This document shows, piece after piece, positions 26,457-36,126 of a DNA stretch of 64,000 nucleotides; the stretch's first letter is position 1, and the number at the start of each line of letters is the position of its first letter. A model generated the notes under the pieces. The model did no database searches and was not told the origin of the DNA. It was given only the letters and a program-made list of their open reading frames with translations. Both the position numbers and the translations under genes were made by a program. The stretch is from [Clostridium] aminophilum DSM 10710 (GTDB lineage Bacteria; Bacillota; Clostridia; Lachnospirales; Lachnospiraceae), in contig NZ_JONJ01000008.1 in assembly GCF_000711825.1 (NCBI RefSeq), positions 107,459-171,458 on the forward strand, given 5' to 3'.

Positions 26457-26984
26457 ATGGGAGAAATACTGATTCAGGCGGATGTTGACAAGATCGAGGC
26501 GGAGATCCGTCACCGCGAGCTGGAAGTCCGTCCGCAGATTCTTCAGGAAGTGAAAGAGGCGAGAGCCCAGGGAGATCTGAGCGAGAATTTCGAGTATCAT
26601 GCCGCAAAACAGGCGAGAGGTAAGAACGAGGGACGGATCAAATATCTGAAGAACGTTCTGAAATTCGCCAAAGTGATCTCAGATGAATCCAAACCGGACG
26701 AGGTCGGCATGAACGACACGGTTACCGTCTACAATCTCGACGAAGAGGAAGACGAGACCTACCGCATTGTGACCAGTATCCGCGCCAATGCGCTCAAGCA
26801 TCTCGTCTCCATCGGTTCTCCGATCGGAAGTGCGCTGTTAGGCCACAAAGTCGGTGATACCGTGACCGTTCATGTTCACTCGAAGGACAACGTGGGCAGA
26901 GAACACATTTACGATTATGATGTGGAGATCACAAAGATCGAAAAGACGGGAAATCTTCCGACGGATGAGATCGGCACCTACTAA
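26457..26984 (+). CDS. greA: transcription elongation factor GreA
   Basis: 175 residues from the ATG at 26457 with GAGG 8 bases upstream; a longer frame from 26337 crosses the hairpin and is not used. GreA stimulates cleavage of backtracked RNA in RNA polymerase. The N-terminal coiled coil with EARAQGDLSENFEYHAAK carries the acidic tip (Asp, Glu). The C-terminal FKBP-like domain ends GSPIGSALLGHKVGDTV. About 15 residues longer than typical at the C-terminus. Confidence 0.93.
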   Translation: MGEILIQADVDKIEAEIRHRELEVRPQILQEVKEARAQGDLSENFEYHAAKQARGKNEGRIKYLKNVLKFAKVISDESKPDEVGMNDTVTVYNLDEEEDETYRIVTSIRANALKHLVSIGSPIGSALLGHKVGDTVTVHVHSKDNVGREHIYDYDVEITKIEKTGNLPTDEIGTY

Positions 26985-27096
26985 ACACTTGAAAAATCAC
27001 AGAAAAGAAGTTTGAAAGGAGATATTCGGACTTCATGGGCGGATCAGACGGAAACTCCGGTTCTTCGGGCGCTTTCCGGATCCGGGAGGAAAAAGT

Positions 27097-28365
27097 ATGG
27101 AAAAAGGACCGGCTGAAATTGCGGGATTTCCGGTCAGACTCTATCTGATCATTCTGGCGCTGACGGTGGCTGCGATGTATACCGGCGCGCTCCCGTCGGG
27201 AATGGTGGGCGGCATGATCGCCCTGATGGTTTTCGGCGAGGCGTTCAATTACATCGGAAATCATGTTCCGGTTGTGCGGACGTATCTCGGAGGATCCGTC
27301 ATCTGCATTCTCGGCGCGGCAGTGGTCCGCGCGTGCGGTCTGATTCCGGATTCGTCGCTGGCCGTCATGGATGAGTTTGTCAACCGTCAGGGATTTCTGG
27401 TGTTTTATATCGCAGCCCTGATCACGGGAAGTCTCTTTAATATTGACCGGGGGCTTCTTCTCCGGGCGACGGTAAAGATTCTTCCGACCGCAGTGACCGC
27501 CATTGCGGCCGGCATGGCGGCAGTATGTGTTTTGGGGCTCTTTCTCGGCAATTCGTTTCTGGAGAGTCTGCTCTATATCGGCATTCCGATGACGAGCGGC
27601 GGCATGACGGCAGGGGCGGTTCCGCTCTCGGCGATGTATGCGCAGGCGACCGGCGCGGATGCGGGACAGATTCTCACCCGGATTGCTCCGGCGACAGTTC
27701 TCGGCAATGTCATCGCGATCATCTATGGTGCGCTTGCGGACCGGCTTGGGAAAAAGCATCCGGAGCTTTCCGGCGGAGGCAATCTGGTCAATGACGGAAA
27801 ACCGGTTCCGGAGAGACCGCCGATGAAACCGACCTTTCAGAACCTTCTGACCGGACTGCTCATTGCACTGGCATTTTACCAGCTCGGCGCGGTGCTTCAT
27901 CGGTTTGTGGCCATCATTCCGACCTACGCCTGGATGATCATTCTGGTGGTTCTTGTCAAGGGAACCGGTCTTCTGAGCGAGAAGATTGAGGATGCGGCCC
28001 GGGAGTGGGGGCAGTTTGCGATCAAAGCGTGGACTGCGGCGGCGCTCACCGGCATCGGTTTTACGCTCATTGATCTGAAGACCATTCTCTCCACGATCAC
28101 TCCACTCTATCTGGTGATCATTATTCTGGTGGAGACAGTGATTACATTCACCGCAGCCATCGTCGGAAAAATGGTGGGATTTTATCCGATCGAATCCGCG
28201 ATTGCCGCCGGCATGTGCACGACGAATATGGGCGGTTCAGGCAATGTCGCCGTTCTCAGCAGTTCCAACCGCATGGATCTTCTTCCGTTTGCGCAGATCG
28301 TAACCCGGTCCTGCGGCGCGCTTATGCTGACGATCGGCGGAGTGCTCATTCAGATGATGCCGTGA
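27097..28365 (+). CDS. 2-hydroxycarboxylate transporter family (CitS/MaeN/CimH type)
   Basis: 422 residues, about eleven hydrophobic segments. Sodium- or proton-coupled uptake of citrate or malate in the inner membrane. The two re-entrant loops that form the substrate site are visible: GIPMTSGGMTAGAVPLS in the first half and MGGSGNVAVLSSSNRMDLLPF near the end, the latter holding the GGxG signature and the substrate-binding Asn-Arg. No citrate lyase or malic enzyme gene is adjacent, so the substrate is not settled. GGGAGG precedes the ATG. Confidence 0.9.
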   Translation: MEKGPAEIAGFPVRLYLIILALTVAAMYTGALPSGMVGGMIALMVFGEAFNYIGNHVPVVRTYLGGSVICILGAAVVRACGLIPDSSLAVMDEFVNRQGFLVFYIAALITGSLFNIDRGLLLRATVKILPTAVTAIAAGMAAVCVLGLFLGNSFLESLLYIGIPMTSGGMTAGAVPLSAMYAQATGADAGQILTRIAPATVLGNVIAIIYGALADRLGKKHPELSGGGNLVNDGKPVPERPPMKPTFQNLLTGLLIALAFYQLGAVLHRFVAIIPTYAWMIILVVLVKGTGLLSEKIEDAAREWGQFAIKAWTAAALTGIGFTLIDLKTILSTITPLYLVIIILVETVITFTAAIVGKMVGFYPIESAIAAGMCTTNMGGSGNVAVLSSSNRMDLLPFAQIVTRSCGALMLTIGGVLIQMMP

Positions 28366-28453
28366 GGATCCGAAGAAACGGAGAAGAGAACGATTCACGC
28401 GGAACCGGTGGGATGACCGCCAGGTTTCTCTGCGAATATAACGGGTCGAAATA

Positions 28454-28537
28454 CGCCTCGCAAGTTTCGAGCGTTTTGCGGCAGTCGCCAGGGCCACACC
28501 GGGGTGTGGGCTTTGGCGAGTCAGCCGCACAAATAAA
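28454..28537 (+). repeat. 84-base intergenic hairpin element, copy B
   Basis: Lies between the 2-hydroxycarboxylate transporter and its terminator. Stem: GCGGC (28478-28482), TCGCCA (28485-28490), CCACACC against GGTGTGG, TGGCGA (28514-28519) and GCCGC (28524-28528). A more diverged relative may lie at about 32140-32200, again just before a terminator. Confidence 0.88.
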
Positions 28538-28582
28538 AGACCGCAGGTACCCTTCATTCCGGAAGGGCGCCTGCGGTCTTTG
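28535..28582. terminator. bidirectional terminator, transporter / radical SAM gene
   Basis: AAAAGACCGCAGG (28535-28547) pairs with CCTGCGGTCTTT (28570-28581), with an inner CCCTTC/GAAGGG. A-rich left and T-rich right flanks allow use in both directions between convergent genes. Confidence 0.87.
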
Positions 28583-28656
28583 TGTACCGCCGCCGGTCAC
28601 CGCGCAGTGATATCTGCCTGCCGATGAACGGCGTGCGCAGTCGGCGGCGAGGTTGT

Positions 28657-29661
28657 CTATGCGTGTTCACGACGGGGCGTGATCTGCAGTTCTTCGATAC
28701 ATTTGGTGGTTGTATTCGGGAGCGGGGTGGCGACCCGGACATTCAGGCCGTAGCCGCGGAGAAAGGCGGCGTATCGGAGAAGCCGGACATGCGCGGCGGT
28801 AAAATCGGAATTATTCTCTTTGGCTTCGCCGTCCTGGAACGATGCGCTCGCGTGGATTGCATATTCGCTGGCGGCATTTTCGAGGGTGAACTGATGCGTG
28901 TTCATCATGACAAAATCCACCAGACAGACATTCCGGACCCCGTGTTCGATCAGAAGCGTCCCGAACTGTTTGGCATCAAACAGCGTGTCGTTGACACCCT
29001 TGATGAGGGAGATACGGACTTCATAGAGCTGATCCATCATCAGGGCCGCGTCCAGATTGGCCAGAATGGTGTGCGTGGACACACCGGTATAGCGGATGTG
29101 TTTTTTCTCATCGTAGTGTTTGAGATCGATGGAGACGGAATCAGCCCACCGCGCAAGCGTTGTGAACGGGAGCGAGTGAAGGAAACCGGTCGTATAGACA
29201 GAAGTGTGGAGATTCATTTCCCGGCACTTCTTCAGGACTTCCACGGTGAAGAGCACCTGATTGTCAGTGTTGACATTCTGGAAGCTGATTTCCCCGCCGC
29301 GATGGTATTCCTCCTGATGGGAGCGGATCATCGCGAGGATCTCTTCGGAATCAATCATCTCTTCGGCAAAGCTGAGACGGCGCGTCGGACAGTTGTCAAC
29401 GCAGGTAAGACAGAGACAGCACTTGGAGGCGTCGAAGACAAAACGGTCTTTCTGGAATTCGATCGCTCCGGTCGGACACATCTGCTCACACAGACCGCAA
29501 TACAGGCAATTCTTATTATCCCAGAGGATAGAAGTCGGTTTTGCGGGAGCGGGGCGGCTGCACCACGAGCAGCGAAGCGGACACCCATGGAAGGATATAA
29601 TGGTATTCAGACCGCCGTTGGGCAGCGGAACGGAGAGAATCCGGAAAATATTTGCCTGCAT
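28657..29661 (-). CDS. radical SAM glycyl-radical enzyme activating protein with two ferredoxin clusters
   Basis: 334 residues. Radical SAM motif C27-x3-C31-x2-C34 (GCPLRCSWC). Two 4Fe-4S ferredoxin motifs follow: C52, C55, C58, C62 and C81, C84, C87, C91. This order is that of activases which place a glycyl radical on their partner enzyme (PflA/YjjW-like). No glycyl-radical enzyme, with its C-terminal RV-x-G-Y motif, is in the window, so the partner is unknown. It has its own minus-strand promoter and shares a terminator with the transporter gene. Confidence 0.85.
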   Translation of the reverse strand: MQANIFRILSVPLPNGGLNTIISFHGCPLRCSWCSRPAPAKPTSILWDNKNCLYCGLCEQMCPTGAIEFQKDRFVFDASKCCLCLTCVDNCPTRRLSFAEEMIDSEEILAMIRSHQEEYHRGGEISFQNVNTDNQVLFTVEVLKKCREMNLHTSVYTTGFLHSLPFTTLARWADSVSIDLKHYDEKKHIRYTGVSTHTILANLDAALMMDQLYEVRISLIKGVNDTLFDAKQFGTLLIEHGVRNVCLVDFVMMNTHQFTLENAASEYAIHASASFQDGEAKENNSDFTAAHVRLLRYAAFLRGYGLNVRVATPLPNTTTKCIEELQITPRREHA

Positions 29662-30028
29662 GTCTACCTCGGAAACAGAATAATGTTTATGAAAACGTAA
29701 AAACCAGTAAAAAATCTTAAATGTGGCTCATTATGTGGAACGTTTTAGGAAAGCCACGCAGTGATTCTATTATGGGGAAATTGCAAAGTCAAGGCCGCTT
29801 CGCCTTTTTGGGGATAATGACCGTTTTCACCCTGCGCATGTTCATTTTTTTGTCATGGATTTCATGCTGAAAACAGGTTGCACGGGACGATTAAAAAGAT
29901 TATTATTTTACTTACGGGCCTGAAAAGACCCGATATTATAAATATGTAGTGTTTAATCCGCCGACCGGGAAAATGATCCGTATGAAAATGTATTCGGATC
30001 GGATGCGGAGCGGATTTAAGGGAGAATA
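29662..30028. other. divergent intergenic region
   Basis: Holds the minus-strand promoter at 29764-29792 for the activase. For the plus-strand VanW gene an AT-rich block (29893-29945) with TATAAA near 29937 is present, but no matching -35 at the right distance. A small GGG-x8-CCC hairpin occurs near 29915-29931. No coding frame is credible. Confidence 0.5.
29764..29792 (-). promoter_or_regulatory. promoter of the radical SAM activase
   Basis: Minus strand TTGACT (29792-29787), 17-base spacer, TAGAAT (29769-29764). The leader would be about 95 bases. Confidence 0.68.
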
Positions 30029-32068
30029 ATGTCTAATTACAGCGAGCGCAGGGATTCATCAGAGAGAAATTACAGACATGCAGGATCGGAAGGAAGAGCC
30101 GGAAACGGAACGAGAAGAACCTCGAACGGAGAGGCGAGAGGATCAAGGTCTTCGGGACGGTCATCGTCAAGAAACGGGGCCGGAATGAACCATTCCGCCC
30201 GGAATTATGAGCGCAGGACATCCGGTGAGTATTACCGCGGCACAAGAGGCGGCTCCGGAAGAAGATCCGGCGGTAGAAAGGGACGCAGAAACGACAGAGG
30301 TATTTTCATTCTGGCAGGTGTTCTGGCGGCCCTCATCATTGTGGCCATCGCCATCGCGGCAGTCAAAGGGCACGGAGGCGGTGAGACGTCGGAGACCAGC
30401 GCGGAAGAGACCATTTCCAAAGAAAAGATGGCGGTGGATGTGCTCGTCGATTATTCCGCGATCAAGGGAAGCGGCGACAATGCGGTTCTCAACCTGAAGG
30501 GACTGGACCGTGAAACGGCCGGAAAGAAGCTGAAAGAGACCTACAGCTGGTCCATGAAGGTTCTGAACACAAACCCGGATCTGGACAACTTCAAGATGCC
30601 GACCATTTCCCGCAAGGCGGAGGCCGAAAAGGAGACCGGCGCGGATTCGGAGGGTACCGTTTACGAGGTTGAGGTCGATGACCCGCTGGCAAATGTTACC
30701 ATCATGCCGGAGAAGGAGCAGTTTGAGGTTCCGGATGTGATCGGAGAGGAGATCGATCTTCTTCTCGATAAAATCTATGAGGAAAAACTCGGCATCCGGA
30801 TCAACCGCACGACCGATGCGGCTCTTGCAACCGCAGAAATGCAGAGCGGTGCGGAGACTGCCGCACAGAAAGCGGACTACACACTGGAACTTCCGGAGTT
30901 CAATAAGCTGGCCGGGGAATATGCCTCCCAGCTGGCGGTGATCTGGGAAGACAAGCCGAAGAACGGAGACATTGCCTCTCTGGACAAAGAGACCGGCAAA
31001 TGGGTATTCGGCGGATTTGAGGACGGATACCGGTTCAACAGCGACAAGATTGCCGAAAAACTCGCGAAAGCGATGAAGGACGGCGATTATTCCGCGGAGA
31101 TCCGGGCGGACGGAGAGGTGGTTTCCGGATCGGCCGCTTCCTCCAAGGATAAGTATAAGACCATGGCGACATTCACAACGCACACCACGGCCAATGAAGT
31201 CCGCAACAAGAATGTCAAACTGGCTGCGCAGGCTATTGACGGAACCGTGCTCAGACCGGGTGAGGAATTCTCGTTCAACACGACGGTCGGCGAGCGGACC
31301 GAGGCAAAGGGCTTCGGCGCGGCAGGCGCGTATAACAACGGTGAGGTTGTTCAGGAGATCGGAGGCGGTGTATGCCAGGTTTCCTCGACTCTCTTCAACG
31401 CGGTATTCCGCGCAGGTCTCACCACAACCTACCGGAGATCGCATACCTTTGAACCGAGCTATGTAACACCTGGTATGGATGCGACCGTTTCCTGGGGCGG
31501 ACCGGATTACCGGTTTGTCAACAATTCCGATCACGCAATCGGTATCCGCGCATCCTATTCTGACCGCACCTGCACGGTGTCCATCTATGGAGTGCCGGTT
31601 CTGGAAGACGGGGAGAAATGGTCTCTTGAGTCCAAAAAGGTCAAGGATCTTCCGATGGCGGAGCCGCAGGAGATCACAACCGGAACACCGACCAAGGGCA
31701 CGGCAGGAAGTGTCTGGGAAGTATATAAAGTAGTGACCAAAGACGGAAAAGAGTCTTCCCGCAAGCTGGATCATACAACCAACTATAAAGGTCATACTCC
31801 GACGTTCCTGAAGGGAACCGGAGAGTCTTCGTCTGAGAGTGAGTCAGCTGAAAATGCGTCCGGAGCATCCGGTGAGTCCGCAGAGCCGACGGCACCGGGA
31901 CCGGGCGCGGAGACCGCGTCCGCACCTGCTGCGCACTCGACCGAGAGCGAGCATAAGTCAACGGCAGCGGCGACCACGGAGGCGGAGGCGCAGGCGCAGC
32001 ATCCGGCGGCTGAAACGACCACTCATGCAGTGGTTCAGCATGCCGGCGCGCCGACCGCGGCGAACTGA
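30029..32068 (+). CDS. VanW family membrane-anchored cell-wall protein
   Basis: 679 residues. Residues 1-90 are Arg/Ser/Gly-rich and cytoplasmic, one membrane helix is at about 91-112, and the rest is outside. A peptidoglycan-binding-like region covers about 150-370. The VanW domain spans about 395-520 with PGEEFSFNTTVGERT, QEIGGGVCQVSSTLFNA and SWGGPDYRF. The tail from about 595 is Ser/Ala/Glu/Thr low complexity and may cross the wall. The role of VanW proteins is unclear; the name comes from vancomycin clusters, but no resistance gene is nearby. GGGAG precedes the ATG. Confidence 0.85.
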   Translation: MSNYSERRDSSERNYRHAGSEGRAGNGTRRTSNGEARGSRSSGRSSSRNGAGMNHSARNYERRTSGEYYRGTRGGSGRRSGGRKGRRNDRGIFILAGVLAALIIVAIAIAAVKGHGGGETSETSAEETISKEKMAVDVLVDYSAIKGSGDNAVLNLKGLDRETAGKKLKETYSWSMKVLNTNPDLDNFKMPTISRKAEAEKETGADSEGTVYEVEVDDPLANVTIMPEKEQFEVPDVIGEEIDLLLDKIYEEKLGIRINRTTDAALATAEMQSGAETAAQKADYTLELPEFNKLAGEYASQLAVIWEDKPKNGDIASLDKETGKWVFGGFEDGYRFNSDKIAEKLAKAMKDGDYSAEIRADGEVVSGSAASSKDKYKTMATFTTHTTANEVRNKNVKLAAQAIDGTVLRPGEEFSFNTTVGERTEAKGFGAAGAYNNGEVVQEIGGGVCQVSSTLFNAVFRAGLTTTYRRSHTFEPSYVTPGMDATVSWGGPDYRFVNNSDHAIGIRASYSDRTCTVSIYGVPVLEDGEKWSLESKKVKDLPMAEPQEITTGTPTKGTAGSVWEVYKVVTKDGKESSRKLDHTTNYKGHTPTFLKGTGESSSESESAENASGASGESAEPTAPGPGAETASAPAAHSTESEHKSTAAATTEAEAQAQHPAAETTTHAVVQHAGAPTAAN

Positions 32069-32214
32069 TCGGCTGGAGACAGCATTGAAATACGAAGTGC
32101 AATATGCTTCGCGGGTTACGTCATGTTATCACATGCTATCGTGGTAGTCGCCGGGGTCTCGCGCAAACGTGGCCGATGGCTTGCTGCTCGCACAATAAGA
32201 AAAAAAGAAAAAAG

Positions 32215-32259
32215 AAAAAGCCCCGGGTCTTCGGTGATGTCCGAAGCCCCGGGGCTTTT
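32215..32259. terminator. bidirectional terminator, vanW-family gene / but
   Basis: AAAAAGCCCCGGG (32215-32227) and CTTCGG (32229-32234) pair with CCGAAG (32241-32246) and CCCCGGGGCTTTT (32247-32259). Placed between convergent genes. Confidence 0.92.
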
Positions 32260-32273
32260 CGCTAAGATGAAAA

Positions 32274-33620
32274 TTATCTCTTGTTGGAGTTTCTCCAGAT
32301 GCCCATCTTCTCAGCATCCTTGATCAGCTGATCGCGGAACTGCGGATGTGCAATGCTGATGAGACGCTCGGCTCTCTGCCACATGGAGCAGCCCTTCAGG
32401 TTGACCATGCCGTACTCGGTTACCACATACATGGTAGCGGTTCTCGGATCGGTAGCGGTCGCGCCTTCTGCCAGTGTCGGACGGATACGGGACTGCAGTT
32501 CGCCGCCCTTCGGCTGGAAGGTGGAGGACATGCAGATGAAGCTCTTTCCGCCCTTGGACATATACGCGCCCATGACGAAGTCAAGCTGGCCGCCGGTTCC
32601 GGAGATCTGATGGAAGCCGTTCGACTCGGCGTTGACCTGACCGAAGAGGTCGATGTCAACCGCATTGTTGATGGAAATGAAGTTGTCGAGCTGAGCGACA
32701 ACATACGGATCGTTGGTGTAGTTGACACAGGAACTCATGCAGCCCGGGTTGTGATCCAGGAAATCATAGAGCTTCTTTGTGCCGGCACCGAACGCGTAAG
32801 CCTGACGGCCCTTGTCGATGTTCTTTTTGGCACCGGTGATTTTTCCGGCATTGTAAATATCGACAAATGCGTCAACATACATTTCGGTGTGAACGCCGAG
32901 GTCCTTCAGATCGGACTCTGCGATCATGGCGCCGACGGTATTCGGCATTCCGCCGATGCCGAGCTGCAGGCAGGCACCGTTCGGAATCTCCGGAACGATG
33001 AGGTTTGCCACTGCGCGGTCCACATCGGTCGGCTCTCCGCCACCTCCGAGTTCTGCGATGGCCGGGTTTTCGCCTTCCACGATCATATCGACGTCGGAGA
33101 TGTGAATCTCGGACTCGGTTCCGCCGAAGCAGTACGGCATGTTGGTGTTGACCTCAACGATGACCTTTTTTGCGGTCTCGCATACAGCAGCCAGATGGGA
33201 AGCATTCGGACCGAAGTTGAAGTAGCCGTGCTCATCCATCGGAGCAACCTGGAATACGGCGACATCCGGTGTCGGTACATTTCCGTCACGGTAGTATCTC
33301 GGGAGTTCGCAGTAGCGGATCGGAGCATAGTAAGCGTAGCCTGCCTTGACCGCCTTTCTCTCGATGCCGCTCAGATGCCAGGAGTTCCAGGTCAGATGCT
33401 CACCCGGATTCTCGATCTTGAAGATCTCCGGTACCCAGCAGAGGATACCGCCGCGGAAGTTCACATCGTGAAGTTCCGGCAGTCTCTTTGCAATTTCACG
33501 GTCTACTGCCACCGGAGTTCCGGTTGTCCATCCGTAATCTACCCAGTCACCGGATTTTACAACAGAAGCAGCCTGTTCGGCAGAAACCAGCTTTTCCTGG
33601 TACATTTTCTGAAAATCCAT
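32274..33620 (-). CDS. but: butyryl-CoA:acetate CoA-transferase
   Basis: 448 residues from the ATG at 33620; the upstream in-frame GTG at 33629 is part of the ribosome binding site AAGGTG. The enzyme transfers CoA from butyryl-CoA to acetate, giving butyrate and acetyl-CoA, the last step in many gut butyrate producers. Acetyl-CoA hydrolase/transferase family with QLGIGGMPN (219-227), HTEMYVDAF with the probable catalytic Glu246, and [12 protein letters not shown] and [20 protein letters not shown], which I recognise from But rather than from 4-hydroxybutyrate CoA-transferase. The divergent thl and the downstream pathway genes support this. A 4-hydroxybutyrate substrate is the main alternative. 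Confidence 0.88.
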   Translation of the reverse strand: MDFQKMYQEKLVSAEQAASVVKSGDWVDYGWTTGTPVAVDREIAKRLPELHDVNFRGGILCWVPEIFKIENPGEHLTWNSWHLSGIERKAVKAGYAYYAPIRYCELPRYYRDGNVPTPDVAVFQVAPMDEHGYFNFGPNASHLAAVCETAKKVIVEVNTNMPYCFGGTESEIHISDVDMIVEGENPAIAELGGGGEPTDVDRAVANLIVPEIPNGACLQLGIGGMPNTVGAMIAESDLKDLGVHTEMYVDAFVDIYNAGKITGAKKNIDKGRQAYAFGAGTKKLYDFLDHNPGCMSSCVNYTNDPYVVAQLDNFISINNAVDIDLFGQVNAESNGFHQISGTGGQLDFVMGAYMSKGGKSFICMSSTFQPKGGELQSRIRPTLAEGATATDPRTATMYVVTEYGMVNLKGCSMWQRAERLISIAHPQFRDQLIKDAEKMGIWRNSNKR

Positions 33621-33679
33621 TCTGTTCACCTTGTCTTTCTTTTATTATAGTAGGCAAATTATTATAGATAGCCTGTTCA

Positions 33680-33708
33680 AGTGTAACATCGTGAAAAAAC
33701 ATTGTCAA
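33680..33708 (-). promoter_or_regulatory. promoter of but
   Basis: Minus strand TTGACA (33708-33703), 17-base spacer, TACACT (33685-33680). The leader holds two 17-base direct repeats, 33642-33658 and 33659-33675, each beginning TTATTATAG. Confidence 0.62.
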
Positions 33709-33779
33709 TTAAACACAAAGACAGGGAAAGAAACCGACATAATAAATTGTAAAATAACTATAATAATCTGCCGAATGCT

Positions 33780-33808
33780 TTGACACGTTTTATGCATTGC
33801 GATATAAT
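33780..33808 (+). promoter_or_regulatory. consensus sigma-A promoter of thl
   Basis: A full match: TTGACA (33780-33785), 17 bases, TATAAT (33803-33808). It lies about 70 bases upstream of the thl ATG, as expected for a very highly expressed gene. CTATAATAATCTGCC lies about ten bases upstream of the -35. Confidence 0.93.
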
Positions 33809-33881
33809 GAGGAAGCTATGATGAATAAGTGTCGATTCCGGTAGGGGATCGGCGGACGTATCTTAAGGAGGATTCTACACT

Positions 33882-35063
33882 ATGGCAAAGAAAGTCGTAA
33901 TTGCAAGCGCTTGCCGTACAGCAGTTGGTAAGATGGGCGGTGCGCTCAGCACAGTACCGGCAGCAGAACTTGGTGCTGTTGTTATCAAGGAGGCACTCAA
34001 CCGTGCAGGCGTAAAACCGGAGATGGTTGACGAAGTTCTTATGGGTTGCGTAATCCAGGCAGGTCAGGGCCAGAACGTTGCAAGACAGGCAACACTGAAG
34101 GCTGGACTTCCGATCGAGGTTCCGGCAGTTACCATCAACGTTGTTTGCGGTTCCGGTCTTAACTGTGTAAATATGGCAGCAGACATGATCCTTGCTGGCG
34201 ATGCTGATATCGTCGTTGCAGGTGGTATGGAGAGCATGTCTCTTGCACCGTTCGCGCTGATGAAGGCTCGTTTCGGTTACAGAATGAACAATGGTGTTCT
34301 GGTAGATACCATGATCAAGGATGCTCTTTGGGATGCATTTAACGATTATCACATGATCCGCACAGCAGACAACGTTGCTGCAAAGTGGAACCTCACACGT
34401 GAAGAGCTTGACGAGTTCGCAGTAAAGAGCCAGAACAAGGCTGAGGCTGCTCAGGCTGCAGGTGCATTCAAGAAGGAGATCGTTCCGGTTGAGGTTAAGG
34501 GCAAGAAGGGCGCTGTTACGGTAGTAGATACCGATGAAGGCATCCGCGTAGGCTGCACATACGATTCTGTTGCAAAGCTTAAGCCGATCAACGCAGACGG
34601 CGTTACCACTGCTGGAAATGCATCCGGTATCAACGACGGTGCAGCAGCAGTTGTTGTCATGAGCGAGGAGAAGGCAAAAGAGCTCGGAATCAAGCCGATG
34701 GCAACATGGGTAGGCGGTGCGCTTGCAGGCGTTGACCCGACCATCATGGGTATCGGTCCGGTTGCTGCAACAAAGAAAGTTCTTGCAAAGACAGGCCTTA
34801 AGGTATCTGATCTTGATGTATACGAGGCAAATGAAGCATTTGCTGCACAGTCCGTTGCAGTAGGCAAGGAGCTCGGTTTTGATCTTGAGAAGCTGAACCC
34901 GAACGGCGGTGCAATCGCAATCGGCCATCCGGTTGGTGCTTCCGGCTGCCGTATCCTTGTTACACTTCTTCACGAGATGGAAGCTAAGGATCTGAAGAGA
35001 GGCCTTGCTACTCTGTGCATCGGCGGTGGCATGGGATGCGCTACAATCGTAGAGCGCGACTAA
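33882..35063 (+). CDS. thl: acetyl-CoA acetyltransferase (thiolase)
   Basis: 393 residues. Condenses two acetyl-CoA to acetoacetyl-CoA, the first step of butyrate formation. Active-site Cys89 in [10 protein letters not shown], His349 in GHPVGASG and Cys379 in CIGGGMG. AAGGAGG precedes the ATG. Codon use differs from most neighbours, with more GCA, GCT and GTT, as in highly expressed genes. It has its own consensus promoter and a terminator after it, so it can be made as a single-gene transcript. Confidence 0.95.
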   Translation: MAKKVVIASACRTAVGKMGGALSTVPAAELGAVVIKEALNRAGVKPEMVDEVLMGCVIQAGQGQNVARQATLKAGLPIEVPAVTINVVCGSGLNCVNMAADMILAGDADIVVAGGMESMSLAPFALMKARFGYRMNNGVLVDTMIKDALWDAFNDYHMIRTADNVAAKWNLTREELDEFAVKSQNKAEAAQAAGAFKKEIVPVEVKGKKGAVTVVDTDEGIRVGCTYDSVAKLKPINADGVTTAGNASGINDGAAAVVVMSEEKAKELGIKPMATWVGGALAGVDPTIMGIGPVAATKKVLAKTGLKVSDLDVYEANEAFAAQSVAVGKELGFDLEKLNPNGGAIAIGHPVGASGCRILVTLLHEMEAKDLKRGLATLCIGGGMGCATIVERD

Positions 35064-35074
35064 TATAATTCGGT

Positions 35075-35118
35075 GCAGGTTCTGCAGAGTATCGCGGAAC
35101 CTGCCCTTTCTGCTTTAT
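35075..35118 (+). terminator. terminator after thl
   Basis: GCAGGTTC (35075-35082) pairs with GAACCTGC (35097-35104), followed by CCTTTCTGCTTT. Confidence 0.72.
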
Positions 35119-35310
35119 GGGGCTTTAACACAGTAAAGCATTTTTACGGGACGGGGTTCTGTCATCCGGATCAGTCCGGGAACGGCGGAATGCATGTTCC
35201 GGCAAGGCAGAATCCGTAGGTTTCTGAATTTTGGTAAACCTTGTGAGGTATGATCGGATTCGGAGCCGACATGTATGGTATGGCGATAGGACAAAGAGGA
35301 GAAATGGGAA

Positions 35311-36087
35311 ATGAGTCTTGTTCTTTATGAAGTCGAAGAATCGGTCGGAATCATCACAATCAACAGACCGGAAGTACTGAATGCTCTGAACTCTGCGGTT
35401 CTGGATGAGCTGCGGGATGTTCTCAGAAAAGTTGATATCAATAGCGTTCGCTGTCTGATCGTAACCGGCGCGGGCGATAAGTCCTTTGTTGCCGGCGCGG
35501 ATATTGCTGAGATGAAGAATCTTAACTCCAGAGAGGCGATGGAATTCAGCGTAAAGGGAAACAATGTGTTTGAAAGCCTTGCAAAGTTCCCGATTCCGGT
35601 TATCGCGGCAGTAAACGGATATGCACTTGGCGGCGGATGTGAGCTCTGCCTTTCCTGTGACATCCGTATCTGCTCCGAGAATGCGGTATTCGGTCAGCCG
35701 GAGACCGGCCTCGGAATCACACCGGGATTCGGCGGAACACAGAGACTGATCCGTATGGTCGGCGAAGGCATGGCAAAACAGATGATCTATACCGCCCGCA
35801 ACATCAAGTCTGATGAAGCATATCGCATCGGCCTGGTGAACAGCGTGCATCCGGTAGGCGAAGTTCTGAATGCTGCGAAAAAGATCGCAAAACAGATCGC
35901 GGCAAACGCTCCGATCGCGGTTCGCGCTTCCAAGGAGGCAATCCACAGAGGACGTCTTCTTCCGATCGAAGGCGGAAAGCTGGTTGAGGAGAGAGCATTC
36001 GGTATCTGCTTCGAGACACATGATCAGCAGGAAGGAATGGGCGCATTCCTTGAGAAGAGAAAAGAGAAGAATTTTACAAATAACTAA
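35311..36087 (+). CDS. crt: 3-hydroxybutyryl-CoA dehydratase (crotonase)
   Basis: 258 residues. Dehydrates 3-hydroxybutyryl-CoA to crotonyl-CoA. Enoyl-CoA hydratase fold with the oxyanion-hole residues in FVAGADIAEM (59-68) and NGYALGGGCE, and the two catalytic glutamates Glu111 and Glu131 (QPETGLGITPGFGGTQRL). GAGGAG lies before the ATG. The 247-base gap after thl contains a terminator, so crt probably has its own promoter, though I could not define one. Confidence 0.93.
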   Translation: MSLVLYEVEESVGIITINRPEVLNALNSAVLDELRDVLRKVDINSVRCLIVTGAGDKSFVAGADIAEMKNLNSREAMEFSVKGNNVFESLAKFPIPVIAAVNGYALGGGCELCLSCDIRICSENAVFGQPETGLGITPGFGGTQRLIRMVGEGMAKQMIYTARNIKSDEAYRIGLVNSVHPVGEVLNAAKKIAKQIAANAPIAVRASKEAIHRGRLLPIEGGKLVEERAFGICFETHDQQEGMGAFLEKRKEKNFTNN

Positions 36088-36126
36088 TGTGTGGTATTTA
36101 TTCTTCTTATGACATTTCTACAGATA

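Noticed and set aside
28582..29700. A 372-codon plus-strand frame opposite the radical SAM activase
   Set aside because: It has no domain and is the shadow of the cysteine-motif gene on the minus strand.
30029..32068. A vancomycin resistance gene
   Set aside because: Only the VanW domain is shared; no vanHAX or regulator genes are present, and VanW proteins are widespread in sensitive Clostridia.
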